From Pseudomonas sp. B21-048 (GTDB lineage Bacteria; Pseudomonadota; Gammaproteobacteria; Pseudomonadales; Pseudomonadaceae), in contig NZ_CP087168.1 in assembly GCF_024748615.1 (NCBI RefSeq), forward strand, positions 4,092,001 through 4,156,000: a stretch of 64,000 bases of DNA. Reading direction: 5' to 3'. Below the pieces are notes generated by a model that saw only the letters and a program-made list of their open reading frames with translations, did not search any database and was not told the origin of the DNA. A program made the position numbers and the translations under genes. Within the stretch, counting starts at the first letter, position 1. Each line of letters starts with the position of its first letter. Shown piece by piece: positions 43,449 through 58,147 of the stretch.

Positions 43449-44891
43449 TCAAAGCAGGAAAATCGTCGCCAGCCCGAGAAAAATGAAAAAGCCGCCACTG
43501 TCAGTCATGGCAGTGATCATCACGCTGGCACCCATTGCCGGGTCGCGCCCAAGCCGCGCCAGGGTCATCGGAATCAAAACCCCCATCAATGCCGCCAGCA
43601 ACAGGTTAAGCGTCATGGCAGCGGTCATCACCACGCCCAGGGACCAACTGCCATAAAGCAGATAGGACACCACACCAATCACGCCACCCCAGACCAGACC
43701 ATTGATCAAACCGACCGCCAACTCCTTGCGCATCAGCCGCGACGTATTGCCGGTACTGACTTGGTCCAGCGCCATGGCCCGAACGATCATGGTGATCGTC
43801 TGGTTACCCGAGTTACCACCGATACCAGCAACGATCGGCATCAATGCTGCGAGCGCTACCAGCTTCTCGATGGAGCCTTCGAACAGGCCGATCACCCGTG
43901 ATGCAACAAATGCGGTGATCAGGTTCACCGCCAGCCAGGCCCAACGGTTGCGCAGGGATTTCCAGACTGACGCGAAGATATCTTCTTCTTCACGCAGACC
44001 CGCCATGTTGAGAACTTCGTTTTCGCTCTCTTCACGGATCAGGTCGACCATTTCATCGATGGTCAGACGACCGATCAGCTTGCCGTTCTTGTCGACCACA
44101 GGGGCCGAGATCAAGTCGTAACGTTCAAATGCTTGAGCGGCCTCGTAAGCGTCTTCATCCGGATGAAAACTCACCGGGTCGCTGGCCATGACTTCCGACA
44201 CCTGCTTTTCCGGGTCGTTGACCAGCAGACGCTTGATCGGCAATACGCCCTTGAGCACACCGTCGTAATCGACCACGAACAGTTTGTCGGTGTGGCCCGG
44301 CAGCTCCTTGAGGCGACGCAGATAACGCAAAACCACTTCGAGACTGACATCCTCACGGATGGTCACCATCTCGAAGTCCATCAGCGCACCGACCTGCTCC
44401 TCGTCATAGGACAATGCGGAGCGGACGCGCTCACGCTGCTGACCATCGAGGGTTTCCATCAGCTCGTGGACGACGTCTCGCGGCAGCTCCGAGGCCAGGT
44501 CAGCGAGTTCATCGGCGTCCATGTCCTTGGCCGCCGCCAGGAGCTCGTGATCGTCCATGTCGGCGATCAGGGTTTCACGAACCGAATCGGATACTTCGAG
44601 CAGAATGTCGCCGTCGCGATCGGCCTTGACCAGTTGCCAGACCGCCAGGCGATCGTCCAGGGGCAAGGCTTCAAGGATGTAGGCAACGTCGGCGGAGTGC
44701 AGATCATCGAGCTTGCGCTGCAACTCGACGAGGTTTTGCCGGTGAACCAGATTCTCGACCCGGTCGTGATGCGGACCTTCCTGGCGATGAGTCAGGTCTT
44801 CGACCACCCGCTGGCGCTGCAGCAGCTCAACGACTTGAGCGAGGCGGTCCTGCAAGCTTTCCTGCGTTTTCTTTACTTCAACTTCAGACAT
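43449..44891 (-). CDS. mgtE: Magnesium transporter MgtE
   Basis: A 480-residue magnesium channel: N-terminal helical domain (about 30-160), two CBS domains (about 165-285, including EVMASDPVSFHPDEDAYEAA), a connecting plug helix and about five membrane spans with GIGGNSGNQTITMIVRAMAL, the pore signature. The ATG at 44891 has GGAG upstream. In P. aeruginosa the MgtE gene is also close to rsmA and the aru genes, and MgtE influences virulence gene expression. Confidence 0.94.
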   Translation of the reverse strand: MSEVEVKKTQESLQDRLAQVVELLQRQRVVEDLTHRQEGPHHDRVENLVHRQNLVELQRKLDDLHSADVAYILEALPLDDRLAVWQLVKADRDGDILLEVSDSVRETLIADMDDHELLAAAKDMDADELADLASELPRDVVHELMETLDGQQRERVRSALSYDEEQVGALMDFEMVTIREDVSLEVVLRYLRRLKELPGHTDKLFVVDYDGVLKGVLPIKRLLVNDPEKQVSEVMASDPVSFHPDEDAYEAAQAFERYDLISAPVVDKNGKLIGRLTIDEMVDLIREESENEVLNMAGLREEEDIFASVWKSLRNRWAWLAVNLITAFVASRVIGLFEGSIEKLVALAALMPIVAGIGGNSGNQTITMIVRAMALDQVSTGNTSRLMRKELAVGLINGLVWGGVIGVVSYLLYGSWSLGVVMTAAMTLNLLLAALMGVLIPMTLARLGRDPAMGASVMITAMTDSGGFFIFLGLATIFLL

Positions 44892-45212
44892 AGGCGAACT
44901 CCACTCCCAGCAGCGGGGCACGCCGGAAGGATCAATCAGTCAATTCATGATTGTAAAAACGGGGTACTGAGTAACTACTGGGTAAGTCCATGGAGGTATT
45001 CCACAAGCCCCGGCGGGGCTGACGGGCGCAATGATAACACCGCCTGATGGTTTTAAACGTTAAAAAATCGTGGCTGAAACAAGCGCTTGCGAGACAAACC
45101 TGAGCGCGGCCCTGATCCATGAAACTGCGACGACTTATCCTGAAAAGAAAACACACCGCCGCCTGAAAATGTAAAGACTACCCTTGATGGAGACCGTCAC
45201 GGAGGACGTCGA
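44892..45212. other. Divergent intergenic region between mgtE and a BamE-like gene
   Basis: Promoters for both genes presumably lie here. A GCCCC/GGGGC hairpin near 45009-45020 in the mgtE leader is the only clear structure; no magnesium-riboswitch or leader peptide was recognised. Confidence 0.35.
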
Positions 45213-45731
45213 ATGCCATCGAATGCTCACTATTATTTTCTTGCCACCCTGCTCTGCCTGCCGCCCCAGGCGCTTGCCACGACCGTTCACCGGTGCGAAG
45301 CCGCCAATGGGCACATCACCTTCACGACCTTGAGTTGTAGGGCCGGAGAAAGCCTCTCAGTTCAGGACGTACGCACGTTCCTGCCAGGCAGCATGACGCC
45401 CCTGATGCCAGAGGCCGAGTCTCGCGAAACACCTGGTACGAAATTCCAAAGGAGAGAGCCGACGATCGTTGGTCAGTCCGAGGGCAAATGTGGAAATCTG
45501 CTCAGCGCGAAGGAACGCCGCATAGCGATCATCAATCAGCGGGTCGTTGCCGGCATGAGTCAGCAGGACGTCGAAAGCGCTCTCGGCAAGCCCGACAAAA
45601 TCAGCACCCGCAATTCAGCCACAAGTTATCGCTACGACAACAAGCGAGGGCGCAGTGCTCATATCGAGTTTGACGAGAAAGGTTGTACCAAAGGAAAAGC
45701 CAAATCGCAGACGGCAAAAAGCCCGCGTTAA
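45213..45731 (+). CDS. Exported DUF4124/BamE-like small protein
   Basis: A 172-residue protein. The N-terminal hydrophobic stretch with ALA (residues 20-22) is a probable signal peptide. Then comes a Cys-containing segment like the DUF4124 motif (VHRCEAANGHITFTTLSC), a variable linker, and a C-terminal SmpA/BamE-like fold, IINQRVVAGMSQQDVESALGKPDKIS. GGAGG lies before the ATG. Function unknown. The stop codon lies inside the terminator stem, so the last codons are part of the hairpin. Confidence 0.75.
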   Translation: MPSNAHYYFLATLLCLPPQALATTVHRCEAANGHITFTTLSCRAGESLSVQDVRTFLPGSMTPLMPEAESRETPGTKFQRREPTIVGQSEGKCGNLLSAKERRIAIINQRVVAGMSQQDVESALGKPDKISTRNSATSYRYDNKRGRSAHIEFDEKGCTKGKAKSQTAKSPR

Positions 45732-45745
45732 ACGCGGGCTTTTTG
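45719..45745 (+). terminator. Rho-independent terminator overlapping the BamE-like gene's stop
   Basis: AGCCCGCGTT/AACGCGGGCT stem followed by TTTT; the TAA stop (45729-45731) is in the loop and stem. Confidence 0.88.
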
Positions 45746-45750
45746 TTGTT

Positions 45751-45827
45751 TGGTGCACTCGACAGGATTCGAACCTGTGACCGCTCGGTTCGTAGCCGAG
45801 TACTCTATCCAGCTGAGCTACGAGTGC
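45751..45827 (-). tRNA. tRNA-Arg (anticodon ACG), copy 1
   Basis: A 77-base cloverleaf with encoded CCA: acceptor GCACTCG/CGAGTGC, anticodon stem CTCGG/CCGAG with loop CTACGAA. It is identical to the copy at 45899. Confidence 0.96.
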
Positions 45828-45898
45828 ATTTGTGTTTTTATACCAGATCACAACTGGTTGAAGCCAAGTTATTCACATCACTGCAAACAACTCTTAAA

Positions 45899-45975
45899 TG
45901 GTGCACTCGACAGGATTCGAACCTGTGACCGCTCGGTTCGTAGCCGAGTACTCTATCCAGCTGAGCTACGAGTGC
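45899..45975 (-). tRNA. tRNA-Arg (anticodon ACG), copy 2
   Basis: Identical in sequence to the gene at 45751 with a 148-base offset; tandem duplication of a major arginine isoacceptor. Confidence 0.96.
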
Positions 45976-46082
45976 ATTTGTTGCCGCGCATTATAGGCCG
46001 TCTAATCTCTATGTCAAACACTTTTTCTAGTAATTTCAACAACTTACCGAAGAAGCCAGATTACAACGTACTACGCAAATAA

Positions 46083-46173
46083 TGGCGGAGAACGGGGGAT
46101 TCGAACCCCCGACACCCTTTTGAGGTGTACTCCCTTAGCAGGGGAGCGCCTTCGGCCACTCGGCCAGCTCTCC
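46083..46173 (-). tRNA. tRNA-Ser (anticodon GCT)
   Basis: A 91-base class II tRNA with long variable arm and encoded CCA: acceptor GGAGAGC/GTTCTCC, anticodon stem CTCCC/GGGAG with loop CTGCTAA. It lies between csrA and the tRNA-Arg pair, a known Pseudomonas arrangement. Confidence 0.95.
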
Positions 46174-46235
46174 GCAACACGGGGCGTATCTTAACCAACC
46201 TTTTCCCCGTTTGCAAACATAAAAAACGATAAAAA

Positions 46236-46424
46236 TTAATGGCTTGGTTCTTCGTCCTTCTCTTTCTTTATACGCAGGTAAATTTCTTCACGGTGCACAG
46301 CAACCTCTTTCGGGGCGTTTACACCGATACGCACTTGATTTCCTTTGACGCCGAGCACGGTCACAGTGATTTCGCCATCACCAATAATCAGGCTTTCTGC
46401 GCACCGACGAGTCAGAATCAGCAT
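46236..46424 (-). CDS. csrA: Carbon storage regulator CsrA/RsmA
   Basis: A 62-residue RNA-binding dimer, [21 protein letters not shown] at the N terminus and the binding-site [12 protein letters not shown] near the middle. It represses translation by binding GGA motifs and is antagonised by Rsm small RNAs. The ATG at 46424 has AGGAG upstream; the longer frame from 46442 adds only leader codons. It lies downstream of lysC and before tRNA-Ser, as in P. aeruginosa rsmA. Confidence 0.97.
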   Translation of the reverse strand: MLILTRRCAESLIIGDGEITVTVLGVKGNQVRIGVNAPKEVAVHREEIYLRIKKEKDEEPSH

Positions 46425-46565
46425 ACCTTTCTCCTCACGCATTTCATTTCAGGGACAACAGTCTGCAAAAAAAAGGCACTTGACCTACAACCAGAACGAT
46501 CGCAGCCCTACATGCCTGAGTATTGACTAGCGCGGGCAAAAGAACAGCTTTGGGCCGCACCATTC

Positions 46566-46600
46566 AAAAAAACGAAGGGCGCGGTCAGACCGCGCCCTTG
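46566..46600 (-). terminator. Rho-independent terminator of lysC
   Basis: Stem AAGGGCGCGGT/ACCGCGCCCTT with short loop CAG; the A-run on the plus strand (46566-46573) is the U-tract of the minus-strand transcript. Confidence 0.88.
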
Positions 46601-46611
46601 GGGAAACGCAT

Positions 46612-47853
46612 TTACTCGCCCTGTCGGGCCGGCGCATCCAGCTCAAAAGCCGTGTGCAGAGCGCGCACAGCCAGTTCCAGGTACTTCTCTTCGATTACCA
46701 CGGACACCTTGATTTCCGAAGTCGAGATCATCTGGATGTTGATGCTCTCTTTCGCCAGGGATTCGAACATACGACTGGCCACGCCTGCGTGGGAGCGCAT
46801 GCCGACGCCGACGATCGAGACCTTGGCGATTTTGGTGTCGCCAACAACTTCACGGGCACCGATCTGGCGAGCGGTATTTTCCAGCACGGCTTGCGCCGCC
46901 TGGTAGTCATTGCGGTGCACGGTGAAGGTGAAGTCGGTGGTGTTATCGTGCGCAACGTTCTGCACGATCATGTCGACTTCGATGTTCGCGGCACTGATCG
47001 GGCCGAGAATCTTGAAGGCAACGCCCGGGATGTCTGGCACGCCACGGATGGTCAGCTTGGCTTCATCGCGGTTGAAAGCGATACCGGAAATGATCGGCTG
47101 TTCCATGGTTTCCTCTTCATCAATAGTAATGAGGGTGCCCGGACCCTCCTTGAAGCTGTGCAGTACGCGCAGCGGAACGTTGTACTTGCCGGCGAATTCC
47201 ACCGCGCGGATCTGCAACACCTTGGAACCGAGGCTGGCCATTTCCAGCATCTCTTCAAAGGTGATCTTGTCCAGGCGCTGAGCCACAGACACCACACGCG
47301 GGTCGGTGGTGTAGACGCCGTCGACGTCAGTGTAGATCTGGCATTCGTCAGCCTTCAGGGCTGCTGCCAGCGCCACGCCGGTGGTGTCGGAACCGCCACG
47401 ACCGAGGGTGGTGATATTGCCGTGCTCGTCGACGCCCTGGAAACCGGCGACAACCACCACACGACCGGCCTTCAGGTCACCGCGAATCTTCTGGTCATCA
47501 ATCTGCAAGATACGCGCTTTATTGTGCGCGCTATCCGTCAGAATCCGCACCTGATTGCCGGTGTACGACACCGCTGGCACGCCGCGCTTGATCAGCGCCA
47601 TGGCCAACAGTGCAATCGTCACCTGCTCACCGGTGGATACGATCACATCCAGCTCACGAGGAACCGGCTGGCCGTCGCCACTGATTTGCTTGGCCAGATC
47701 GATCAGACGGTTGGTTTCGCCGCTCATTGCAGACAGCACAACCACCAGGTCATCGCCCGCCTCGCGGAATTTCTTAACCTTGTCGGCGACCTGCTCGATT
47801 CTCTCGACAGTGCCGACTGAGGTGCCTCCAAATTTCTGTACGATCAAAGCCAT
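46612..47853 (-). CDS. lysC: Aspartate kinase
   Basis: A 413-residue enzyme that phosphorylates aspartate, the first step to lysine, methionine and threonine. The N-terminal amino-acid-kinase domain opens MALIVQKFGGTSVGTVERIE and has TLGRGGSDTTGVALAAAL. The C-terminal ACT pair (about 265-410) includes NIQMISTSEIKVSVVI, consistent with feedback inhibition. The ATG at 47853 is preferred to 47895. Confidence 0.95.
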   Translation of the reverse strand: MALIVQKFGGTSVGTVERIEQVADKVKKFREAGDDLVVVLSAMSGETNRLIDLAKQISGDGQPVPRELDVIVSTGEQVTIALLAMALIKRGVPAVSYTGNQVRILTDSAHNKARILQIDDQKIRGDLKAGRVVVVAGFQGVDEHGNITTLGRGGSDTTGVALAAALKADECQIYTDVDGVYTTDPRVVSVAQRLDKITFEEMLEMASLGSKVLQIRAVEFAGKYNVPLRVLHSFKEGPGTLITIDEEETMEQPIISGIAFNRDEAKLTIRGVPDIPGVAFKILGPISAANIEVDMIVQNVAHDNTTDFTFTVHRNDYQAAQAVLENTARQIGAREVVGDTKIAKVSIVGVGMRSHAGVASRMFESLAKESINIQMISTSEIKVSVVIEEKYLELAVRALHTAFELDAPARQGE

Positions 47854-47944
47854 TTCAAAGCCGCCTCTGCCCATGAAGGGCGCCCAAATAATCACTCAAA
47901 CAGCGTTCTGGCCCGCTACTAGACCGCGGGCCAGACACACTGCC

Positions 47945-50566
<2,622 letters not shown>

Positions 50567-50712
50567 TAGGTTCTTCCACGGAGGCTGCGGCCAAAGGCCT
50601 GTTCGAAACGTCAACAGACGAAGCGACGGCAAAGGGCCGCATTATATCGGCGTTAGTGACTAGGTACAGTGTGTTTGTACGTTACAAACAGTCAATTGGA
50701 CGGCTAACACGG

Positions 50713-51717
50713 TCAGTTGTGAGAAAAGTCGGCAAATGTGGCGACGACCTGCTCGATTTGCGCACGGCTGACGTCCATGTGCGTGACCATTCGCAGACGA
50801 CCGGCAGCGCTGAGCTTAATGCCGCGTGCGCCAGCAAAGGCCTTGATCGCTTCGGCTTTGTCGCCCATCTGCACGTAAACCATATTGGTCTGCACTGGCT
50901 CGACCTCATAGCCCGCCGCGCGCAGGCCTTCGGCCAGCATTTGTGCGTTGGCATGATCATCTGCCAGACGCTGAACATTGTTATCCAGCGCATAAAGCCC
51001 CGCCGCCGCAAGAATCCCGGCTTGGCGCATGCCGCCGCCGACCATCTTGCGCAGACGTCGCGCCTTGGCAATCAATTCGACCGAGCCGCATAGCACCGAA
51101 CCAATCGGCGCGCCCAGGCCTTTGGACAGGCAGACCGACACCGAGTCGAAATGCTGAGTGATCTCCCGGGCATCGACCCCCAGCTTGACCGCCGCGTTGT
51201 AGAGCCGCGCGCCATCGAGATGCAGCGCCAAGCCGTTTTCATGAGTGAAACGGCGAGCCCGAGCCAGATATTCCAGCGGCAGCACCTTGCCCTGCATGGT
51301 GTTTTCCAGCGCCAGTAAACGGGTGCGGGCGAAGTGGAAGTCATCCGGCTTGATCGCAGCAGCGACCTGCCTCAGGTCCAGCGAACCATCGGCCTGCACT
51401 TCCAGCGGCTGCGGCTGGATCGAACCGAGCACTGCCGCGCCACCACCTTCGTACTTATAGGTGTGAGCCTGTTGTCCGACAATGTATTCGTCACCGCGAT
51501 CGCAGTGGGCCATCAGACCCAGCAAGTTGCTCATGGTGCCCGTCGGGACAAACAGCGCCCGGGCAAAACCCAATCGTTTAGCCAATTCGGCTTCCAGACG
51601 GTTGACCGTCGGATCTTCGCCATAAACGTCGTCACCGGTGGCCGCATGGGCCATCGCGTCGAGCATCCCTGCGGTCGGTTGGGTGACGGTGTCGCTGCGA
51701 AGATCGATAACGCTCAT
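50713..51717 (-). CDS. ltaE: Low-specificity L-threonine aldolase
   Basis: A 334-residue PLP enzyme that cleaves threonine and allo-threonine to glycine and acetaldehyde. It opens [19 protein letters not shown]; the PLP lysine lies in [14 protein letters not shown] near residue 200, and the substrate-side segment is [16 protein letters not shown]. It lies upstream of alaS on the same strand with a 146-base gap. No regulator nearby. Confidence 0.93.
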   Translation of the reverse strand: MSVIDLRSDTVTQPTAGMLDAMAHAATGDDVYGEDPTVNRLEAELAKRLGFARALFVPTGTMSNLLGLMAHCDRGDEYIVGQQAHTYKYEGGGAAVLGSIQPQPLEVQADGSLDLRQVAAAIKPDDFHFARTRLLALENTMQGKVLPLEYLARARRFTHENGLALHLDGARLYNAAVKLGVDAREITQHFDSVSVCLSKGLGAPIGSVLCGSVELIAKARRLRKMVGGGMRQAGILAAAGLYALDNNVQRLADDHANAQMLAEGLRAAGYEVEPVQTNMVYVQMGDKAEAIKAFAGARGIKLSAAGRLRMVTHMDVSRAQIEQVVATFADFSHN

Positions 51718-51917
51718 GAATCAGGCCTCGGTAAGCAGGGAAATTCCCTTTCAGGATGGAATTACTGCGGTCATACCGGCAAATAATCAAGCCTTGTTCC
51801 AGGAAAAGACGGGTTACGCCAACGAAAAAGTCGATAACAATCATCAGATAGCAGCAATGCACAAGTGAGAAATATGTGTTAAAAACGCTTCGCCGCCAAA
51901 CAATCTGGCGGCAAAAC
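51718..51917. other. Divergent promoter region of ltaE and the riboswitch transcript
   Basis: About 200 bases with no gene. It must hold the promoters for ltaE (minus) and the FMN-riboswitch transcript (plus); no strong consensus was assigned. Confidence 0.35.
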
Positions 51918-52080
51918 GTTCTCAGGGCGGGGTGTAACTCCCCACCGGCGGTAATTGCGCGCAATGCGCATAGCCCGCGAGCGCTTGGCGACAGGCACGG
52001 CAATGGCTGTGATGGCGGCAAGGTCAGCAGACCCGGTGTGATCCCGGGGCCGACGGTCATAGTCCGGATGAAGAGAGAAC
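51918..52080 (+). ncRNA. FMN riboswitch (RFN element)
   Basis: The conserved RFN landmarks are all present: GGGCGGGGTGTAACTCCCCA, CCGGCGGTAATTGCG, the central variable helix, CAGACCCGGTGTGATCCCGG, GCCGACGGTCATAGTCCGGA and GATGAAGAGAGAAC. GTTCTC at 51918 pairs with GAGAAC at 52075-52080 to close P1. It controls ribH2 downstream; on binding FMN it should lower expression. Confidence 0.95.
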
Positions 52081-52169
52081 GGGATTGACGCCGCCTAGGC
52101 TCTGTACCAAAGCGCCGTCCGCAGGCATTTGTGCCTGCGCACCCTTAAATCCCATTCGATTCATAACGC

Positions 52170-52190
52170 CCTGTTTTTCACACAAACAGG
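52170..52190 (+). promoter_or_regulatory. Shine-Dalgarno-sequestering hairpin in the ribH leader
   Basis: CCTGTTT (52170-52176) and AAACAGG (52184-52190) pair, and the second arm contains the first part of the AGGAG ribosome site. This suggests translational control by the riboswitch. Confidence 0.65.
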
Positions 52191-52199
52191 AGTCAGAAC

Positions 52200-52709
52200 A
52201 TGCAACCCACCGCAATCGATAGCAAAAGCAAAAACCATCAGGGCGAGCGCGTCGCGTTCATCCAGGCCTGCTGGCATAAGGAAATCGTCGATCAGAGCCG
52301 TAAAGGCTTCGTCGCCGAAATGATTGCTCAGGGTTATCAGGAGTCGGACATCGATTTCTTCGAAGTCGGCGGCGCCTTTGAAATTCCGCTGCACGCCAAA
52401 CTGTTGGCCAAGTCCGGCCGTTATGCCGGCATCGTCGCGGCGGGCCTGGTGGTCGACGGCGGCATCTATCGCCACGAATTCGTCGCCCAGTCGGTGATCA
52501 GTGGCCTGATGCAGGTTCAGCTGGAAACCGAAGTGCCGGTGTTCTCGGTGGTCCTGACCCCGCACCACTTCCATGCGGGCGAAGAACATCAGAAGTTCTT
52601 CTTCGAGCATTTCGTGCATAAAGGTCAGGAAGCGGCGAAGACTTGCGCGGATACGCTGCACAAGACTCGCGCATTGCGTCGCAGTGAGCCACGCGCAGTG
52701 GCCGTCTAG
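52200..52709 (+). CDS. ribH: 6,7-dimethyl-8-ribityllumazine synthase, type II (RibH2-like)
   Basis: A 169-residue lumazine synthase that makes the direct precursor of riboflavin. FFEVGGAFEIPLHAKLLAKSG and the region LTPHHFHAGEEHQKFFFEHF, with its His pair, are more like the decameric type II enzyme of Brucella than the usual RibH. It follows an FMN riboswitch. Pseudomonads commonly have a second, unregulated ribH elsewhere. SD AGGAG lies near 52189. Confidence 0.9.
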   Translation: MQPTAIDSKSKNHQGERVAFIQACWHKEIVDQSRKGFVAEMIAQGYQESDIDFFEVGGAFEIPLHAKLLAKSGRYAGIVAAGLVVDGGIYRHEFVAQSVISGLMQVQLETEVPVFSVVLTPHHFHAGEEHQKFFFEHFVHKGQEAAKTCADTLHKTRALRRSEPRAVAV

Positions 52710-52715
52710 TCGAAC

Positions 52716-52746
52716 GATCGTTCCCACGCTCCGCGTGGGAACGATC
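52716..52746. repeat. Minimal 31-base REP-like palindrome
   Basis: Same sequence as 6877-6907: 14-base perfect arms with a three-base turn. It lies 7 bases after the ribH stop and 12 before the astE stop. Confidence 0.88.
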
Positions 52747-52758
52747 ATTGCGCGAAAG

Positions 52759-53769
52759 TCAGGCGAGGTTTTCGTCGGTGGTCGGCACGATCAGGATGCC
52801 GGCGCGCAGGCCGTTCTTGACTCTGGGGTTCGGGAAGATGATCCGGGCGCCCTTCTCTTCGATGACCCAGCGGGTATTGGCGATATCCTCGGCCAGCACA
52901 TAACCCACTTTCAATTCCGAAAAGTTTTCGATGTCCGCCGGCAGGTTCAGGCGGAAGTTATCACTGTGCTTGATGATTTCCCGTGCGACGCTGAACAACT
53001 GCAAGCCATCCAGCCCTTCATCGGTGATTGGCGGCTCGGTGCCTTCGATGATCTGCTTCAGGCGGGTTTCAAGCAGGCTGACATTGACCCCATCGTTCTG
53101 CCCGAACGGCCGGGCCTTGCCCAGCTCCAGGGTGAAAGACTCGGCATCGAGCTTGTCGTAGGTGTAGGAGCTGAACACGATGGAGGGTTTGTTCTGCAGC
53201 AGCACCGCTTCCATGCCGGCGGCGCGCAGGCGAGCCAGTTCCAGGCGGGAATGCCGACGACCTTCTTTCCAGGGGTACAAGGCGAACTGCTCGATTTTCG
53301 AGCCCCGGATCGCCGTGTGCAGGTCGTAGTGCAGGCGATTGCGGTCCGGCAGGCTGAAGAATGTCCTCGCCAGTCGCTCCAGCTCACAAGCGCGCAAGGC
53401 CTCGGAGCCGCTGGTTTGTTCGTGCTGGCCATTGAACAGCCGATTGACGTCCTGCTCGATGAAACGCTCGCCCTTGCGAATCGCTTCCGGGTTGCCGAAC
53501 AGGAACAAAATACGTGCGCGCGGCTTCAAGTCGCCGCGGGCGATGTCATGCAACAGGCGATCGAGCAGCTCGATCGGCGCTGTTTCGTTACCATGAATAC
53601 CCGCCGATAGCAGCAGGTCCAAGCCGTTGTTGCGGGCTTCAGGTGGCCGGACTTCCAGCGCACCTTCGCTCAACCAGCGCATCCGCACGCCTTCGACAGT
53701 CAGTTGAGTCTTCTCCGCCGGTTCACGACCGGCGAGGGTCAGTTCAAGCAGTTTGCCGAGGGCGAGCAT
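52759..53769 (-). CDS. astE: Succinylglutamate desuccinylase
   Basis: A 336-residue zinc peptidase-like enzyme of the M14/AspA fold that hydrolyses N-succinylglutamate to glutamate, the last step of the AST pathway. Zinc ligands are visible in [11 protein letters not shown] (HxxE) and the histidine in [10 protein letters not shown]. It is the last gene of the operon. The ATG at 53769 is preferred to an in-frame start 30 bases upstream. A gap of 11 bases separates it from the small gene above. Confidence 0.94.
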   Translation of the reverse strand: MLALGKLLELTLAGREPAEKTQLTVEGVRMRWLSEGALEVRPPEARNNGLDLLLSAGIHGNETAPIELLDRLLHDIARGDLKPRARILFLFGNPEAIRKGERFIEQDVNRLFNGQHEQTSGSEALRACELERLARTFFSLPDRNRLHYDLHTAIRGSKIEQFALYPWKEGRRHSRLELARLRAAGMEAVLLQNKPSIVFSSYTYDKLDAESFTLELGKARPFGQNDGVNVSLLETRLKQIIEGTEPPITDEGLDGLQLFSVAREIIKHSDNFRLNLPADIENFSELKVGYVLAEDIANTRWVIEEKGARIIFPNPRVKNGLRAGILIVPTTDENLA

Positions 53770-53780
53770 AGGCGGTTTCC

Positions 53781-54071
53781 TTAGTGGTCGTGATTGCAAT
53801 CCGGGCCGTGTACGTGGTCCTCATCATCACCGACTTCAGCCGGTTCCATCTCCAGTTGCAGACTTACCAGATTAGTCGCCAACGGGCGCAGCAACAGGTT
53901 TGCGTATTCAGCGTCACCTTCTTCGACGTCTACGCCGATCAGCAACTGGCCGCGGCCGTCCTGCTGGATCCACAGCTCTTTGCCTTGCCACATGACCGCG
54001 ACGCGGGTGCAGGACGTTTCCAGTTGCGTGCCGTCGGTGTCTTCAAGGATCAGCTGCAGGGTATCGCTCAT
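53781..54071 (-). CDS. Small acidic His-rich protein of the ast operon
   Basis: A 96-residue soluble acidic protein, [20 protein letters not shown], ending in a His/Asp-rich tail [14 protein letters not shown] that could bind metal. It lies between astB and astE, where P. aeruginosa has PA0900 of unknown function. It has no export signal. A role in metal supply to AstE is inference only. Confidence 0.8.
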   Translation of the reverse strand: MSDTLQLILEDTDGTQLETSCTRVAVMWQGKELWIQQDGRGQLLIGVDVEEGDAEYANLLLRPLATNLVSLQLEMEPAEVGDDEDHVHGPDCNHDH

Positions 54072-54128
54072 GTTTTTACTCTCGTTTGAGATGATGCGGC
54101 GCGCATTGGCTGGAAAGCGCGCCGACTA

Positions 54129-55475
54129 TCAATTGATCTGGAATGGATAAACCGCGCCCAGTTTAAGGATTTGCGTCAGTTCATCCAGTGCCGTCCGGCA
54201 CTCAAGCAACAATTGCGGGTCCGCCAGATCGTTTTCGGTCATGCGGTCGCGGTAGTGCTTGTCGACCCATTCGGTCAACGTGCCGTACAACGGTGCCGTC
54301 ATGATAACCCCTTGGTTGACGGCCGCCAGTTCGGTTTCGTTGAGTGCGACGCGCAGCCGCAGGCAAGCCGGGCCACCGCCGTTCTGCATGCTCTGCTTGA
54401 GATCGAAGACTTTCACTTCGCGGATCAGCCCGCCAGAGCTGGTCAGGCCTTGCAAGTACTGCCAGACACGCTCGTTGCCACGGCATTCTTCCGGCACGAT
54501 TAACAGCATGGAGCCGTCAGGACGCGACAGCAGCTGGCTATTGAACAGGTAGGAACGAACAGCGTCTTCCACGGTGACCGCGGAACGCGGTACGCAGATC
54601 GACTGAAATTTCCCACCGACTTTGGCGAGTTTGCCGTGCAGTTCAGCGAGCATCTGCTCGGTGTCGAGGAAGGCGTCCTCGTGATAGAACAGCACTTCGC
54701 CGTTACCCACTGCGATCACGTCGTTGTGGAACACACCCTGATCGATCACCGAAGGGTTCTGCTGGGCATAGACCACGCCGTCATCGCTCAGGCCGTGCAG
54801 ACGCGCAACGGCCTGGGACGCTTCGAGCGTCTGGCGTGCCGGGTACTTCTGCGGATTCGGGTAACGGGTGTCGAACGCGCTGCGACCGAACACGAAAAAC
54901 TCGACGCCGGCTTCACCGTAGTCACGGCAGAAACGGGTGTGGTTGGCCGCGCCTTCGTCACCGAACTGCGCCACGGCCGGCAAAGCGCCGTGGTGAGCAA
55001 AGTGCTTCTGATCGGCGAACATCGCCCCCAGTACGCGACTGGTGGTCGGGTGTTCGATGCTGCGGTGGTATTTGCAGTTCAGGTTGGCGGCGGTGAAATG
55101 CACGCGGCCATCCGCCGTGTCGGCGCTCGGGCTGACCGTGGCGGCGTTGGCCACCCACATGCTCGACGCCGAGCAACTGGCAACCAGCAACGGCATAGCC
55201 TCTTTGGCAGCGCGCTCGATCACCTGAGCATCGGTACCGCTGAAACCCAGGCGGCGCAGCGCGGCGACGTCCGGACGTTCTTGTGGCGCCAAAACGCCTT
55301 GCTGAAAGCCCATTTCCATCAGCGCTTTCATCTTCGCCAGGCCTTGCAGCGCGGCTTCCTTCGGGTTCGAAGACTGCTGGCTGTTGCTCTGGGACGCGAC
55401 GTTGCCGTAGGACAGGCCGCCGTAGTTATGGGTCGGCCCCACTAGACCGTCAAAATTGACTTCACAGGATTTCAT
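54129..55475 (-). CDS. astB: N-succinylarginine dihydrolase
   Basis: A 448-residue enzyme of the pentein fold converting succinylarginine to succinylornithine, CO2 and ammonia. It opens [20 protein letters not shown]; the catalytic Cys is in [12 protein letters not shown] and the catalytic His in [10 protein letters not shown], with [10 protein letters not shown] beyond. The ATG at 55475 is chosen over 55514 because it opens the conserved N terminus. Part of astC-aruF-aruG-astD-astB-orf-astE. Confidence 0.95.
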   Translation of the reverse strand: MKSCEVNFDGLVGPTHNYGGLSYGNVASQSNSQQSSNPKEAALQGLAKMKALMEMGFQQGVLAPQERPDVAALRRLGFSGTDAQVIERAAKEAMPLLVASCSASSMWVANAATVSPSADTADGRVHFTAANLNCKYHRSIEHPTTSRVLGAMFADQKHFAHHGALPAVAQFGDEGAANHTRFCRDYGEAGVEFFVFGRSAFDTRYPNPQKYPARQTLEASQAVARLHGLSDDGVVYAQQNPSVIDQGVFHNDVIAVGNGEVLFYHEDAFLDTEQMLAELHGKLAKVGGKFQSICVPRSAVTVEDAVRSYLFNSQLLSRPDGSMLLIVPEECRGNERVWQYLQGLTSSGGLIREVKVFDLKQSMQNGGGPACLRLRVALNETELAAVNQGVIMTAPLYGTLTEWVDKHYRDRMTENDLADPQLLLECRTALDELTQILKLGAVYPFQIN

Positions 55476-55539
55476 CAGCGAGGCTCCACGAGAATCTGTT
55501 TTTATAAGCATCAAGTATCAATTCGGTAAGGCCGAGGTG

Positions 55540-55568
55540 CGGCGATCCGACTTGCCCGCGAAAGCGGT
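55540..55568. repeat. Single REP sequence between astD and astB
   Basis: GATCCGACTTGCCCGCGAAAGC matches the half-unit seen at 11710 and inside the REPIN at 20955. The copy is unpaired and lies within the ast operon. Confidence 0.6.
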
Positions 55569-55569
55569 C

Positions 55570-58061
<2,492 letters not shown>

Positions 58062-58147
58062 GCTATCTCCTCAAACGGGCCGCTTGCGCCACCCGCGAAA
58101 CTCGCTGCTTTACTCAGCATTCACTCTTTTAGGCATAGCAGCAGGCG

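Noticed and set aside
45751..45975. Direct repeat of 77 bases, considered as an attachment site pair
   Set aside because: Both are complete tRNA-Arg(ACG) genes; no integrase or foreign DNA between them.
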